Notes: generated by a model not told the origin, from the sequence alone. Positions 1 to 11,725 are shown, counted from the first letter of the stretch. The stretch is DNA of 64,000 nucleotides from Castor canadensis (GCF_047511655.1 NC_133405.1:92603598-92667597), one strand, 5' to 3'. Numbers and translations are program-made.

Positions 1-563
1 ACATCATTCTGAGTGAGGTTAGCCTGGCCCAAAAGACCAAAAATCGTATGTTCTCCCTCATATGTGGACATTAGATCAAGGGCAAACACAACAATGGGAT
101 TAGACTTTGAGCACATGATAAAGCGAGAGCACACAAGGGAGGGGTGAGGATAGGTAAGACACTTAAAAAATTAGCTAGCATTTGTTGCCCTCAATGCAGA
201 GAAACTAAAGCACCTGAGGCCAATAGGAGAAGGGGACCAGGAACTAGAGAAAAGGTTAGATCAAAAAGAATTAACCTAGAAGGTAAGACACATGTACAGG
301 AAATTAATGTGAGTCAACTCCCTGTATAGCTGTCCTTATCTCAACCAGCAAAAACCCTTGTTCCTTCCTATTATTGTTTATACTCTCTCTACAACAAATT
401 AGAGTTAAGGGCAAAATAGTTTCTGCCGGGTATTGAGGGGGTGGGGGGAGAGGGAGGGGGTGGAGTGGGTGGTAAGGGAGAGGGTGGGGGCAGGGGGGAG
501 AAATGACCCAAGCCTTGTATGCACATGTGAATAATAAAACAATAAAAATTAAAAAAAATAAAA
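1..563 (+). mobile_element. L1 LINE, 3' end (ORF2 C-terminus, 3'UTR, A-tail)
   Basis: The window opens inside the last codons of L1 ORF2: the same DNA in the minus-strand copy near 10.5 kb encodes SEVSLAQKTKNRMFSLICGH. Then comes a 3'UTR, a strongly G-rich tract (427-500) and an A-rich tail (530-563) containing aataaaac. The 10080-11433 copy shares this 3'UTR, including the terminal phrase aagccttgtatgcacatgtg, so both belong to one fairly young subfamily. The 5' side lies outside the window. Confidence 0.9.
427..500 (+). repeat. G-rich polypurine tract in L1 3'UTR
   Basis: Many runs of four to six G separated by A, T or C fill this stretch, a layout compatible with G-quadruplex folding (inference). 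The related L1 at 10115-10150 has a shorter C-rich complement, so the tract length varies between copies. Confidence 0.8.
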
Positions 564-568
564 GGGGA

Positions 569-1586
569 GGATTTCAAAGTCACTTTAAAAAACAAAAAAA
601 CCTGGTGATTATGTGAACTGAACTGTCCATCACGAACTTTGTGTTGACTAATCCACTGAGCCATAAAGGGTAATGTAACCAGTAGAACTCCATCACCAAA
701 GGAAAGTGGTATTGGGCTTTTATTCCTCTCTATGCTGCCACCTGTTCTTCAACCCACATGTATGTGTTCATCAGGAATTTGTTATGACTGGGGAGGAAAA
801 CTTTGAAGTGTTGGAACCATGAGGAATTATGCTGCTGTGTTATTACAGTTGCACTCATTTGTAGCCCAGAAGTCCAGTGGCCCAAAGAAGTCCGCATAGT
901 GAACATAGCCTTGATGTCTGAATATCCATTTTCGTAAGATGTGCAGATGTATGGGCTGTGGGTATGATTGGGCTGAATGACCAGGAACTTAGAAGGAACA
1001 GGATTAGAAGATTGTGACAAGGTTTGAAGAGGAGATATGTAGATGGACCACTCTGGATGAGCGCAGAGTTTGAGAATATTTCTGTCCCATGTGAATGCCA
1101 CCATAGGGCTAACAATGCCATAATTTGGTAAATTATGAAAGTCAGTCAGTCTCCTCCCCAGTGTTTGATCCACACTGCAGGGAACTCTCATACATATCTC
1201 CTTTGGCACATGTTCAAGAGGTTCCCTAGGAGAGTGTTTTGCAAACTTTTCTGACAGAAACCCTAGAATGAAATATATTTTGTATTCTGACCTGTACAAC
1301 ACAAGTACATATGTACATGCAAAAAAAATGAAAATTTCATAAAAAGATACTACATGCACTGCAGTCTGATATTTTCCATTCTATTTTTTCTAGCTTACTT
1401 GTTTAATATAGCTGCAACACACAAAATTAATTTCACAACACATTCACAATAGTGTCCTACTTGGTAACTGGGAGAACATTGCTGTGTGTCATATACCTAA
1501 AAGTGGATTTGCTGGCTCATAGGTTATTGACATTTTTAATTTTACTCTCTTTTTCTAAATATCTGTCTAAATTCTACTCTGTAAAC
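569..1586. other. Unassigned intergenic stretch with one 209-codon open frame
   Basis: I recognise no repeat family here. The minus strand is open from 1359 to 730 (209 codons, TAG at 732-730), with AATAAA on the same strand at 724-719, just after the stop. The peptide (for example QTLSQSSNPVPSKFLVIQPN) has no motif I know, and its N-terminal third looks like AT-rich non-coding sequence. It could be an eroded processed pseudogene or chance. Confidence 0.25.
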
Positions 1587-1594
1587 TGATTCTA

Positions 1595-2011
<417 letters not shown>

Positions 2012-2400
2012 TGATTCTACCCTAGTTCCATGTTATCAATAACACTCAGTATTTTCTAAATCTAAAAAGTGGGCCCATCTCTTCAGCATCAAATATCTAT
2101 GAAGAAGAGTAGATAATTACCAAAGTAACAGAAAGAAGTGACAGTGAGGTTTCCTTGTTAGTGTTGTTATTTTTAAAATGGGGTCTTGTAGAACATACAT
2201 TAACATATGTTAATGAGGTTAAGGTAAGGGAATGATTAATGAATCTGAAAAGTGTGTGTTTGAGGACAGAGTTAAAGCTGAGAAGTTTAGGTGGAATGAA
2301 ATCCAAAGTACAACTGAAGGCATGAGAAGAGAAATATTATCTTCCTTACAACAGAAAGAAGAGGTTGGTTCAGAATTAATGTAGGGTTGGATTTTTAACT

Positions 2401-2488
2401 TTTTTTTTTTTGGTTGTACTGGAGTTTGAACTCAGGGTCTTATGCTTGCTAGGCAGGTGCTCTACCACTTGAGCCACTCCACCAGCCC
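2401..2488 (-). mobile_element. ID-like tRNA-derived SINE
   Basis: Read on the minus strand, it gives the family pattern: ggctggtggagtggctcaag (A box), a spacer with cctgcctagcaagcat, then gagttcaaactccagtac (B box) and an A tail. All other ID units listed below share this layout. Confidence 0.88.
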
Positions 2489-2667
2489 TTTTTTTAGCTT
2501 TTTTGTTGTTGTTGGTAGGATTGGAGTTTCAATGATAGGGAGGAGACACATTTTTTTCCCCAAAACAAACATTGGGGCCTATGTTCAGGATCTTATATGC
2601 CGGCAGATAAACAGTAAATAATTAGAAATCAAAATGTTGGACTTGAACATGGTGCTGGGATAGCTTT

Positions 2668-2715
2668 TTTTTTAATTTCCTTTATTCATATGTGCATACA
2701 ATGATTGGGTCATTA
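2668..2715 (-). mobile_element. Minimal L1 3'-end insertion with 12-bp duplication
   Basis: The 48-bp insert is an oligo-T run plus the last bases of the L1 3' end (ttattcatatgtgcatacaa, as at 10085). It is flanked by perfect copies of TGGGATAGCTTT at 2656-2667 and 2716-2727. It is an extremely 5'-truncated L1 integrant. Confidence 0.85.
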
Positions 2716-2926
2716 TGGGATAGCTTTAAATGAGGGATTTGTCCTAGTCTCAGTTGTCCATGAATGAATTCCTAAGGAAATCATATCTAAGCTGTGACAT
2801 GAATGATGAGGAAAAAAGACTGAGGCAAAGGTTGGGAGAAAAAGTGGACTAGATTGACAAAAGGAGGGAGTTTATAGGAGTTTATGTGATCAAGAAATAG
2901 AGGAAAATCAGTATTGCTAAGGAAAA

Positions 2927-3222
2927 TCTGTTATATACACACAATGAAGTATTATTCAGCCAAAAAGAAAAATGAAATTACACCATTAATAGGAAAATGA
3001 GCAGAACTGGAGATCATTATGCTAATCTCTCATGTGTTCTCTCACATGTAGAATCCAGATCTTAAAAGGAGAATGAACTTAAGAAAGGGACACTAAGCCC
3101 CTAGATGGGCTTAGCTAGAGGACTTTGGGGAAAGGAGAGGCTGAAGGGGTAAAAATGGTAATATTTTATACTGGTATGAAATGCCATGATGAGGCCCATT
3201 AAAACTAAAATTGTAAAAAAAA
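2927..3222 (+). mobile_element. Degenerate L1 3' end
   Basis: The sequence aatgaagtattattcagcca, a later gaactggagatcattatgct and ctctcacatgtagaatccag are the typical end of ORF2. A 3'UTR with an A tail at 3212-3222 follows. Confidence 0.75.
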
Positions 3223-5143
3223 AGTGGGGGCAGAAAGGAGATAAGAAAGAGTAATAGAGGGCTGAAAAAGATCAAGATATATGACATGTATGTATGGAAA
3301 TATTACAATAAATCCCCACTGAATCACTTCATCTATTCACGAAGGGCAGACATTTTCAACTCCCTCACTGTGGGCCATCACTTTTTCCATTTTGTGAGAC
3401 AATTGACACCAACCAAAAAGGAGATAAAACTATCAAATGCTGGGAGGGGCCCCAGGGGATTATACTTGCTTGATGTTTTCCCAGCAAAGCCACGTAAGGA
3501 CAGAAATGGGGATGCAGGGATCACACAAGTGGCCCCCAACTTCAAAATACAACAGCCACAAACACATCCTGATCTCCCAGATGCAGGCAGGGGTCAACCT
3601 CCTGAAAACCTTCCTTACCCTAGTTAGTAGTCAAGGCTGACCGATGAGCTGCTTACCACTGAGCTCAGACAGTGCAAGGCCAGGAAGGGAGACTCTGCAA
3701 ACTGGAATCCTGTTCTTGCTTGGCACACCTGACACTGACCAGTCAGGCCCACACACACCCCGCAAGCTTGAATCCTTTATTTGCATGAAGGACCTGGATG
3801 GGGACTTTGGGCAGGAATCTTCCTACATGTGCTATCCCGTTTCCCTGTTTGGGGAGCCAAACCTGACTTGCTCTTGGTCAGATCTGCATCTCCTTCAGCA
3901 GATATCCTAGTAAAGTCTCACCTGCATTCCTCTGGCTCCAGTTCCGGTTCTACCATTTCTAGACCAAAGAACCCAGCTCTGGTTCTTGGAGACAACCAGT
4001 CAACCAATGAACGAACAGACAAACACGCAAGAAGTGAAGATGCGCCATTAAGTGCAGATTCTCTATTAAGTGAGCCCCTGTCGATAAATTAGTGTGAGCC
4101 AACTTTATCTTCCTGCCACCTCCTCAGTATCCATTATCACACAGACCCCGGGATTTCCGTCTGTATAAATCAGAGAGCTCAAATAGTTCCGTGGGAGTGC
4201 AAGGCACCTCCTCAGGGGTCCTACTTGGCTTCACTTTTAGGGCCCTGTTGGGACTTGAAGGTAGTTACAGGCCCAGAGGGAAAGATGGGTTGTGAGTGTG
4301 AGTCCAGAGGAGACTCAGCACGGTCTTGCAGTGCCTGAGGGGTGGCAAGCATTCCAGTTTCCTCAGACAACGCAGACTTAATCTCCTCACGGCCTGATGG
4401 AAAGGCTGATAGCCATGTGGGGGAGACTTTTGTTCCACTCAGACCCTCTATGGATTGGGTGATGCTTCCTTGCACTGGGGAGGTCCATCCACTTTCCTTA
4501 GGCCACCCACCCAAATGCTAATCTTTTCTTGGAAACCCCTTCACAGAGACTCCACCCCATGGCCCACTCCAGTTGACACATGGAATTAACCATCCCATGC
4601 ATGGAGGGAAGCTTTTCCCAGTAGAGTTCCTCTTGTTAGATTAGCCTCCCTTGCATGTCCACCCTTAGGCTGCTCAATAACTGAGAGCATCGAGAACACC
4701 GTCACTCATTTACATCAGCTCTGATTTGCTTCCTGAAGTCGAGGGATGCCTGTGAAACATCTACACAGGAAACATGAGGTACCAAGTGTTTGGCGGGAAG
4801 GCCAAAGACCCTGGGTGCCACACCCTATGAGAGATGCTGAGGAAATTCTAAGGGTTGTTTTTAGGAGCTCTGTGACAAAAACCAGGGACAAGGTCCAACT
4901 GTGTTTCTTGTCAGGCTGCATGGTGAAAATCTAATTTCTGGAAAGCTTTCAGGAACTTTGAGCCTATACCCCAGGCTCCAACGTTGATTGAAGCCAAGCC
5001 TCATCCTGGGTCTTCGGAGGCCAGGGTCCAAGAGAGCCTTAGATTCCTTTTGCAGGCCTTACACACCCTGTATTAGCTAGGACACGACGTAAGCTTCTGT
5101 AAAATAAACACCCCAAAATCCACTGCTTTCAAAGCAAGAGAAA
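3223..5143. other. Intergenic stretch without recognised gene
   Basis: The composition is more balanced than in the surrounding L1s. The longest curious frame is minus 4514-4221 (97 codons, Ser/Pro-rich, ending GPKSEAK), which I cannot identify. I see no supporting exon structure. The part around 3690-3960 has some LTR-like flavour, but I could not define ends. Confidence 0.4.
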
Positions 5144-5233
5144 CCAGGTGTGGTAGCACACTGCTGTAATCCAGCTGCTTGGGAGGCTGAAGCATGAGAA
5201 CTGCCTCTCACTGAGTTGGCAACCACTTAGTGA

Positions 5234-5645
5234 TGTAAGAAAAATGATCTTTTCTATCAAAGTATTTGTTACCCTCTTAGGTTACTTAAAAATTCCTCAG
5301 GTTGCCTCTTAGGTGACTTGCAAGTTTAAAGGGTCCTTGCTTCTTCTTCCGGATTCCTGTACAACTCCATTACCCGCCAAACTGTATGCCCTAACCCATC
5401 CCCCAAGCCTTTTAGCCAATCAGGAAAGACTGTGAACCTTTGACCTGGACCAATCCCAGGTGAGGGGCAGGTACAACTGCGTCAGGGATATAAGGAGGAG
5501 CCACTGTCAGCCATTTTGTGCTTGCATGTTGCTTAGCGGGAGTGAGCACATGCTTGCACCCTCTTGATTAAGAGAAATTGCCTTGTCAAGATTTTCTGTC
5601 TCTTGTGTGTCTGTTTTCAGCACCGGAGGGTTATCAGTTCCAACA
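5234..5645 (+). mobile_element. Solo LTR of a class I-like endogenous retrovirus
   Basis: The insert begins TGTAAG and ends CCAACA (the TG...CA rule). It is flanked by a 4-bp duplication GTGA (5230-5233 and 5646-5649), a size typical of gammaretrovirus-like ERVs. Promoter-like elements lie on the + strand: agccaatcagg (CCAAT box, about 5414) and gggatataagg (TATA box, about 5488). There is no internal region, primer-binding site or polypurine tract next to it, so this is a solo LTR left by recombination. The exact family cannot be named without a library. Confidence 0.8.
5408..5500 (+). promoter_or_regulatory. CCAAT and TATA boxes inside the solo LTR
   Basis: The CCAAT-type motif agccaatcagg and the TATA-type gggatataaggaggagcc are about 70 bp apart, in the normal order for an LTR U3 promoter. 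Activity is unknown. Confidence 0.55.
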
Positions 5646-5668
5646 GTGAGACCTTGTCTAAAAATAAG

Positions 5669-7691
5669 GAAGAGGAGATGCCAATGATCCTGTTGGTTAT
5701 ATGGATCTAGAAAACAAAAGCGAAGGGATGCCTGGAAATATAAATTGTCTGTCAGGTGCCAGGGAAAGACATGATACAATAAAGTCAAATCTCAGAATTT
5801 TCCTCCTCTGCCGCCTGAGAAAAGTGGTGAAGGCCAGCAAAAGGCTCACCAAGCCATAACAAAACAAGGTGGGAAAACCTCATGCCACCAATGGAACATC
5901 AGCAGAGCCCAGACGCTCCAAGTAACCGTTCACCATCATCACTACTGCTACCACTGCCTCTCTGTGAACTCTTAAGGTACAGCGAGATGGATGACTGACG
6001 CATGTTCACATTAGTCCTGAGAAGGGGGCAAAATGGTTCCAATTCAGGTGAGTGTGGGAGAGTTTACCCACCCCATACCACAGAAGATAGCAGACTGAAC
6101 AGAGCTTTTCATTTAAGTATGAACAAATTGGAAAGAAATAGGCTATTATGCAAACATAGCAAAGGAATAAAGCAAATAAGAATATAATATGCAGACAGGT
6201 TGAAAACCAAATTGGAAGGAGAACACAACCCAAGAGACAGAAAAACATTTCCCACCAGTGCGTCATCCTAAAGAAGAACTTAATATTTTCTTCTGCACTG
6301 GGAGATGTCTGAAACATTCAGCTAATCTTAATGATGCCAGTCTTGGAGCATGGCATTTTAAGGTAATTTTTTTTTACTTTCTCCTTTGTACTTTTCTGTA
6401 TTATTTGAATTTCTTACAATGAGCATTTTTTCATCAGCACACAATTGATTCTCATAGAATCTCATAGATGCCTATGAGATTTCTTAGGTAGCAAGATCAG
6501 AAAGGTGAAGAAGAAGGAAGAGGATGAGGAGCAATCTGTGAAGAATTTTCCCAGCTGATGATTAGCTATGGTAGAGTTTCTGTCTAAGTAAGTCTTGGAA
6601 CAAGTTGTCAAGGAAGTTGAGACCACGCATTCAAAATAAGAGTGGAACTGTGTGTCAGTGCTGGTGAGGGGTCAATGAGATGAGGACTACAAAGTGGCCA
6701 TTTAGTTTAGTAGCTTGCTGGTCACTGGTGATCTTAGCAGGAGTTGCGCTTTAGCACTGCTGATGCCCGTTCTCCCCAAAGTGACAAGTATCCCAAAGGA
6801 CAGTACCGCATATTCATTCAATACACGTAAGCGTATTTTTGTATAGAACCCAGAATGTGAGTGTAACTAAGGGCTGAGTTGGGTGGAGAAGCACATGCGA
6901 GTTAAGGTAACGGAAAGGAGAGAGCAAGTTGTTTGAAAGCATGACTATTGTGTGTATCCAGGATGATAGCAGGGTTGGCCATGAAGAGGACTGTTAGCCA
7001 TGTGCCTTGGTTATAAATGTATGAAGGGCTGTGTCTAACAGTTCTGAGGTGATGTAAATGAAGAGTGATAGAGCCAAATGGCAGGACCCTCAGAGGGTCA
7101 TGACCCTTTTCATAATCGACAGGAAGCACTGGTCGGCAGTAGCACTGTGGAGTTATAACGACACCATATTTACATCTCCTCTGTGATATATGACAGAAAG
7201 AGATGCGCCTTCACTGGTTTCATGCCCAGATCAGAATGCTGAAAGGTAATGGAGCCATTTCTGGCATTGACAAATGGATAGCAGACTCCTCCAAAACAAA
7301 ATCAAAATTGGCAGATCTCCAACAGGTATTGTGTCATCGGAAAAACCCCAAGCCTTGAGAACAGGGTTTTGTGAATGAATTGAACCACATGACAGGGAGT
7401 CCCACTTACTCTGGAAACCCCAGTCTCCAGGAGAAACATGCCAGCCCCATCCAAAGGTGGGTTGATAAAGTCATACAAGCTCTGGTGGTCCTCCCAGGGC
7501 GGTTCCTGAAGGACAAGGTCAAGGGAAATCTGTCAAGAGGAAGAACCTATGGAAACTGCCTTTGTTGAGAAGAGGCTTGCTTTTCTTCCAAGCACGAAAT
7601 CCAACAACTGATGGCGATGAAATTCACTTCTGGTCACTTATGTGCACTGCAGGATGTGGTACATGCATGAAATCAGTGATGTGGCGCTAAA
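5669..7691. other. Intergenic, no gene seen
   Basis: AT-moderate sequence without clear interspersed repeats or long open frames. I can add nothing firm. Confidence 0.4.
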
Positions 7692-7699
7692 CCTCTCTG

Positions 7700-7791
<92 letters not shown>
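7692..7791 (+). repeat. Compound microsatellite (CT)n(CA)n
   Basis: A nearly pure CT tract (7692-7760) runs straight into a CA tract (7761-7791). Open frames across it are simple-repeat artefacts. Confidence 0.97.
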
Positions 7792-7793
<2 letters not shown>

Positions 7794-8440
7794 CTGTATC
7801 ATATCTGTCTCCCTTTCTTTTTGCTTGTGCTTTTTCTTCAACCATTTTGAGTTTCTGCCCAGGAATTGGGTTTATGTTGTAATTTTATGGTAGTAAAATG
7901 GTATGATTGTCACAGGACCCAAGGATACTATCAGCCTTCCCCAGATGTTAACCAGTACCTTAAACTTAACATTTTAAATAAAATTCTGCTTGCTTTTGAA
8001 TTTTATGTTTGTGAAATTCTTCCCACTGTGTGAGGTAGTTCATTTATTGTCATTGTTAAAGTTTTCTGGCTTGTAATTCAATGTTTTTATTAAAATGATT
8101 CATTTTTTTCAAAGTTATGGGGCTTTGAAAAGTTATTGAGGATTGGAGGTTTATCTCAGTGGTAACAAAGTGATCATATAGTTTAGTAGCTTTTGGTCAT
8201 TGATGACCTTAGAAGCAGCGCTTAAGCTCTGCTGGATGCTCAACCACTCTGGAGTGAGTTGAGAGTGTATGCATAGTTAGAAAATGAGGGCAGTATATTT
8301 TAGAACTCCTGAAAATGAGTGACTGAGTAGTTAAGGTTGTAAGTAAACCAACAGAAGTGTGTAGTAAGTATCTCAAGATTCTGAGAATGCAGGGAGGAAA
8401 GGAAAAGTTGTGGGTGAGTTTAGATAACAGGAAGGAAGAG
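7792..8440. other. Intergenic, no gene seen
   Basis: No recognised element. The phrase agtttagtagcttttggtca near 8180 resembles one at 6710 (agtttagtagcttgctggtc). Both are followed by a similar gatcttagcagg / gaccttagaagc segment, hinting at a shared low-copy or old repeat. Confidence 0.35.
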
Positions 8441-9560
8441 GAGGTGGTTGCAGGAAATTTTTGTGACAAAATGGTACTTCATTGTACTGATAATCACATT
8501 TGTTTCACTTGTCTTTTAATGGACATTTGGCCATCTTAAATTTGCTCCTGTCAACATTCATGTACCAGTGTTTGCTTGAGTATTGGTTTTCAATTTGGGC
8601 AAGAGGGTTATCCCTGTGAGTAGAATTGCTTTGTCATAAGATTTTCCTCTTAAACTATGGAGGCACTGCCAATCTCTTCCACAATGACTGTAATATTTTA
8701 CTTTCCCTCAGCAATGCACAAAGGTTCCAGTATCTCCACATACTTGCCAACCATGGCTGATCTCTGATTTTTGTTCTAGTTCATTTTTAATGTAGCATGA
8801 AGTGGCAAATCATTGTTTTTGATTCACATTTCCCTGTTAACTAATGATGTGGAACGTGTTTTCATGTCCTTCTTGGCCATTTGTATCTTCCTTGGAGAAA
8901 TGTCTATTCAAGTTATTTGCCCGTGTATTAATTGGATTGCCTTTTTGCTGTCAAATACAAAATTCAATTATGTCTTTATATATCTTGAATATCAGACCAT
9001 TATCACATATATGATTTGCAAATGCTTTCTCTGTATGTTCTCTTTTCACTTTCACCAAAGTATCCTTTGATACATAAAAGTTTTTATTTTGATAAAGTCC
9101 AATTTCATCAATTTTTTTCTTGATGCTTTTGCTTTTGGTGTCATATCTAAGAATACATCACCAGATCCAACTTAAAAACTTATTGTTGTATTTTCTTTCT
9201 TTTTTTGTTGGTACTGGGATTTGAATTCAGAGCCTTAGGGGTCCAACTTATCCTTTTGCATGCACATTTCTAGTTATCAAAGCACTATTTCTTGAAGAGA
9301 ATGCTGTTTTGTGATTGAATTGCTTTGGCACCTTTGTTAAAAATCAATTGACCATAGACACGTTAGTGCATTCTGAATTTTCAGTTCTACTCCATTGGTC
9401 TAAATGTTTTTATGCCAGAACCATACTATTTTGATTACTGTAGCTTTGAATTTTACTTTAAAATAGGAAAGTGTGAGTCCTCCAATTTTGCTGCTTTCAA
9501 GATTGCTTTGGCTATTTCCTCTGAAATTTCAGATGAACTTTAGGATTTGCTTCTTTACTT
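8440..9560 (-). mobile_element. Old L1 (L1M-type) fragment
   Basis: In the given orientation the text is the reverse of L1 ORF2/3' sequence (for example ctactccattggtctaaatg, tttgattactgtagctttg). A small ID-like SINE piece interrupts it at about 9203-9240 (ggtactgggatttgaattca). Confidence 0.75.
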
Positions 9561-9601
9561 CTACCAAAAAGAAAAAAGAAAAGAAAAGAAAAGGCAATTG
9601 A

Positions 9602-9806
9602 GTCCAGCACCGTTAGCGCACATCTGTAATCCTAGCTACTTGGGAAGCTGAGATCAGGAGAATTGTGGTCTGAGGCCAGTCTGAGCAAATAGTTCAAGAG
9701 ACTCTATCTCCAAAATAACCAGAGCAAATGGACTGGTGGTGTGGCTCAAGCAGTAGAGCTTCTGCTTTGCAAATGCAAAGCCGTTAGTTCAAACTCTAGT
9801 CCCACT
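9602..9806 (+). mobile_element. B1-ID dimeric SINE
   Basis: A B1-like part (gcacatctgtaatcctagct) is followed by a linker (aataaccagagcaaatggac) and an ID unit (gtggtgtggctcaagcagta). The A tail is missing at the 3' end. This B1 plus linker plus ID layout recurs across the window. Confidence 0.85.
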
Positions 9807-9834
9807 TAAGGTATCCAGATCCACCCTTACTCTG

Positions 9835-10079
9835 TGAAATAGGTGATTTATCTTTTTTGCTCTGGGAGAAGACTGAAGGATTATTCTTAGAAAAGGGAAA
9901 ATGGAAGATCTCTGGAATGGAGGACTCCAAGCATAACTGAAGTTAGGAATCCTACATTTCAACAGAGTTAAGTAACATATTCAAACAAATTATCAGACAT
10001 CTGAGGAAAATCTCTAACATGAAAGACAGGATGAGGAGGAACTTTCCACACTCATCACACTGAGCAGGGTTTTTTTTTT
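9835..10079 (-). pseudogene. C2H2 zinc-finger pseudogene, distal part
   Basis: Next to the L1 tail the minus strand reads cagtgtgatgagtgtggaaa (QCDECGK), the start of a zinc finger, then decays into frameshifted sequence. With the block at 11434-11725 it forms one zinc-finger copy split by the L1. The extent beyond the first finger start is uncertain and may be 3'UTR of the parent. Confidence 0.5.
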
Positions 10080-11433
10080 TTTTTTATTCATATGTGCATA
10101 CAAGGCTTGGGTCATTTCTCCCCCCTGCCCCCCTCCCCACTACCCCCTCAATACCCAGCAGAATCTATTTTGCCCTTATTTCTAACTTTGTTGTATAGAG
10201 AGTATAAGCCATAATAGGAAGGAACAAGGGTTTTTGCTAGTTGAGATAAGGATAGCTATACAGGGCATTGACTCACATTGATTTCCTGTGCGTGGGTGTT
10301 ACCTTCTAGGTTAATTCTTTTTGATCTAACCTTTTCTCTAGTTCCTGGTCCCCTTTTCCTATTGGCTTCAGTTGCTTTTAAGGTATCTGCTTTAGTTTCT
10401 CTGTGTTAAGGGCAACAAATGCTAATTTTTTAGGTGTCTTACCTATCCTCACCCCTCCCTTGTGTGCTAAAGCTTTTATCATGTGCTCAAAGTCCAATCC
10501 CCTTGTTGTGTTTGCCCTTGATCTAATGTCCACATATGAGGGAGAACATACGATTTTTGGTCTTTTGGGCCAGGCTAACCTCACTCAGAATGATGTTCTC
10601 CAATTCCATCCATTTACCAGCGAATGATAACATTTCATTCTTCTTCATGACTGCATAAAATTCCATTGTGTATAGATACCACATTTTCTTAATCCATTCG
10701 TCAGTGGTGGGGCATCTTGGCTGTTTCCATAACTTGGCTATTGTGAATAGTGCTGCAATAAACATGGGTGTGCAGGTGCCTCTGGAGTAACCTGTGTCAC
10801 AGTCTTTTGGGTATATCCGCAAGAGTGGTATTGCTGGATCACATGGTAGGTCAATGTCTAGCTTTTTAAGTAGCCTCCAAATTTTTTTCCAGAGTGGTTG
10901 TACTAGTTTACATTCCCACCAACAGTGTAAGAGGGTTCCTTTTCCCTGCATCCTCACCAATACCTGTTTTTGGTGGTGTTGCTGATGATGGCTATTCTAA
11001 CAGGGGTGAGGTGGAATCTTAGTGTGGTTTTAATTTGCATTTCCTTTATTGCTAGAGATGGTGAGCATTTTTTCATGTGTTTTTTGGCCATTTGAATTTC
11101 TTCTTTTGAGAAAGTTCTGTTTAGTTCACTTGCCCATTTCTTTATTGGTCCATTAGTTTTGGGAGAATTTAGTTTTTTAAGTTCCCTCTATATTCTGGTT
11201 ATCAGTCCTTTGTCTGATGTGTAGCTGGCAAATATTTTCTCCCACTCTGTGGGTGTTCTCTTCAGTTTAGAGACCATTTCTTTTGATGACCAGAAGCTTT
11301 TTAGTTTTATGAAGTCCCATTTATCTATGCTATCTCTTAGTTGCTGTGCTGCTGGGGTTTCGTTGAGAAAGTTCTTACCTATACCTACTAACTCTAGAGT
11401 ATTTCCTACTCTTTCCTGTATCAACTTTAGAGT
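10080..11433 (-). mobile_element. 5'-truncated L1 inserted in a zinc-finger pseudogene
   Basis: Read on the minus strand, this 1.35-kb element covers the ORF2 C-terminal part and the 3'UTR. ORF2 peptides include WDFIKLKSFWSSKEMVSKLK, then PTEWEKIFASYTSDKGLITR, and later the block ending MFSLICGH (10960-10523). The 3' end is a poly-T run from 10080. GGGTTT occurs at both ends (10077-10082 and 11434-11439). The unambiguous duplication is only GGG because the rest merges with the tail. Protein similarity across the element is still good, so it is moderately young. Confidence 0.9.
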
Positions 11434-11725
11434 GGGTTTCTTTGCAGTATGAATTCTCCAATGCTGAATAAAGCTGCTGATTCCCTGGAAATAATTTCTA
11501 CATTTGTTCTTATAACGTCTCTCTGGCATAGACACCTTGATGCAGTCAGTCCTGACTTAGGATGGAGGTCTTCTTACATTTTCACACAAGGGTCTATAAG
11601 GTTTCCTTATTGAATAAAGGCCTTCTCACAGTCATCACATTTACATATGTGCATTCTTTGACATCAAGTAAGGCCACTGTGGCTGAAAGCTTTCCCACAA
11701 TTCCTTATTCCAATAGCATTTTTTT
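11434..11725 (-). pseudogene. C2H2 zinc-finger pseudogene, proximal part
   Basis: The minus strand shows three eroded fingers: NCGKAFSHSGLT followed by a stop and CQRMH, then CKCDDCEKAFIQ, then CRNYFQGISSFIQHWRIHT followed by AKKP. These follow the C-x2-C...H-x3-H pattern and the HTGEKP linker of KRAB-type zinc-finger proteins. In-frame stops, a lost linker between the first two fingers and frameshifts between them show it is non-functional. Reading continues across the L1 with QCDECGK. The parent gene is not identifiable. Confidence 0.75.

Larger units (their letters stand above)
5144..5668 (+). mobile_element. B1/Alu-like SINE monomer, split by an LTR
   Basis: The left part (5144 to about 5233) starts ccaggtgtggtagcacac and carries gcttgggaggctgaagcatg. 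The right part (5646-5668) resumes with gtgagaccttgtctaaaaat. These are the two ends of a 7SL-type monomer interrupted by a 412-bp insertion. Confidence 0.85.

Noticed and set aside
4221..4514. Minus-strand 97-codon Ser/Pro-rich frame as a gene
   Set aside because: No recognised homologue, no splice structure, no promoter or conserved start; kept only as part of the unassigned stretch.
5234..5645. A complete endogenous provirus
   Set aside because: No internal region or second LTR; the SINE resumes immediately after it.
7638..7893. Open frames on both strands over the CT/CA tract
   Set aside because: Simple-repeat artefacts with no protein character.
10523..11535. An intact L1 ORF2 or a host gene
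   Set aside because: Only the C-terminal part of ORF2 remains, and the N-terminal residues of the 11535-11188 frame come from the adjacent zinc-finger relic.
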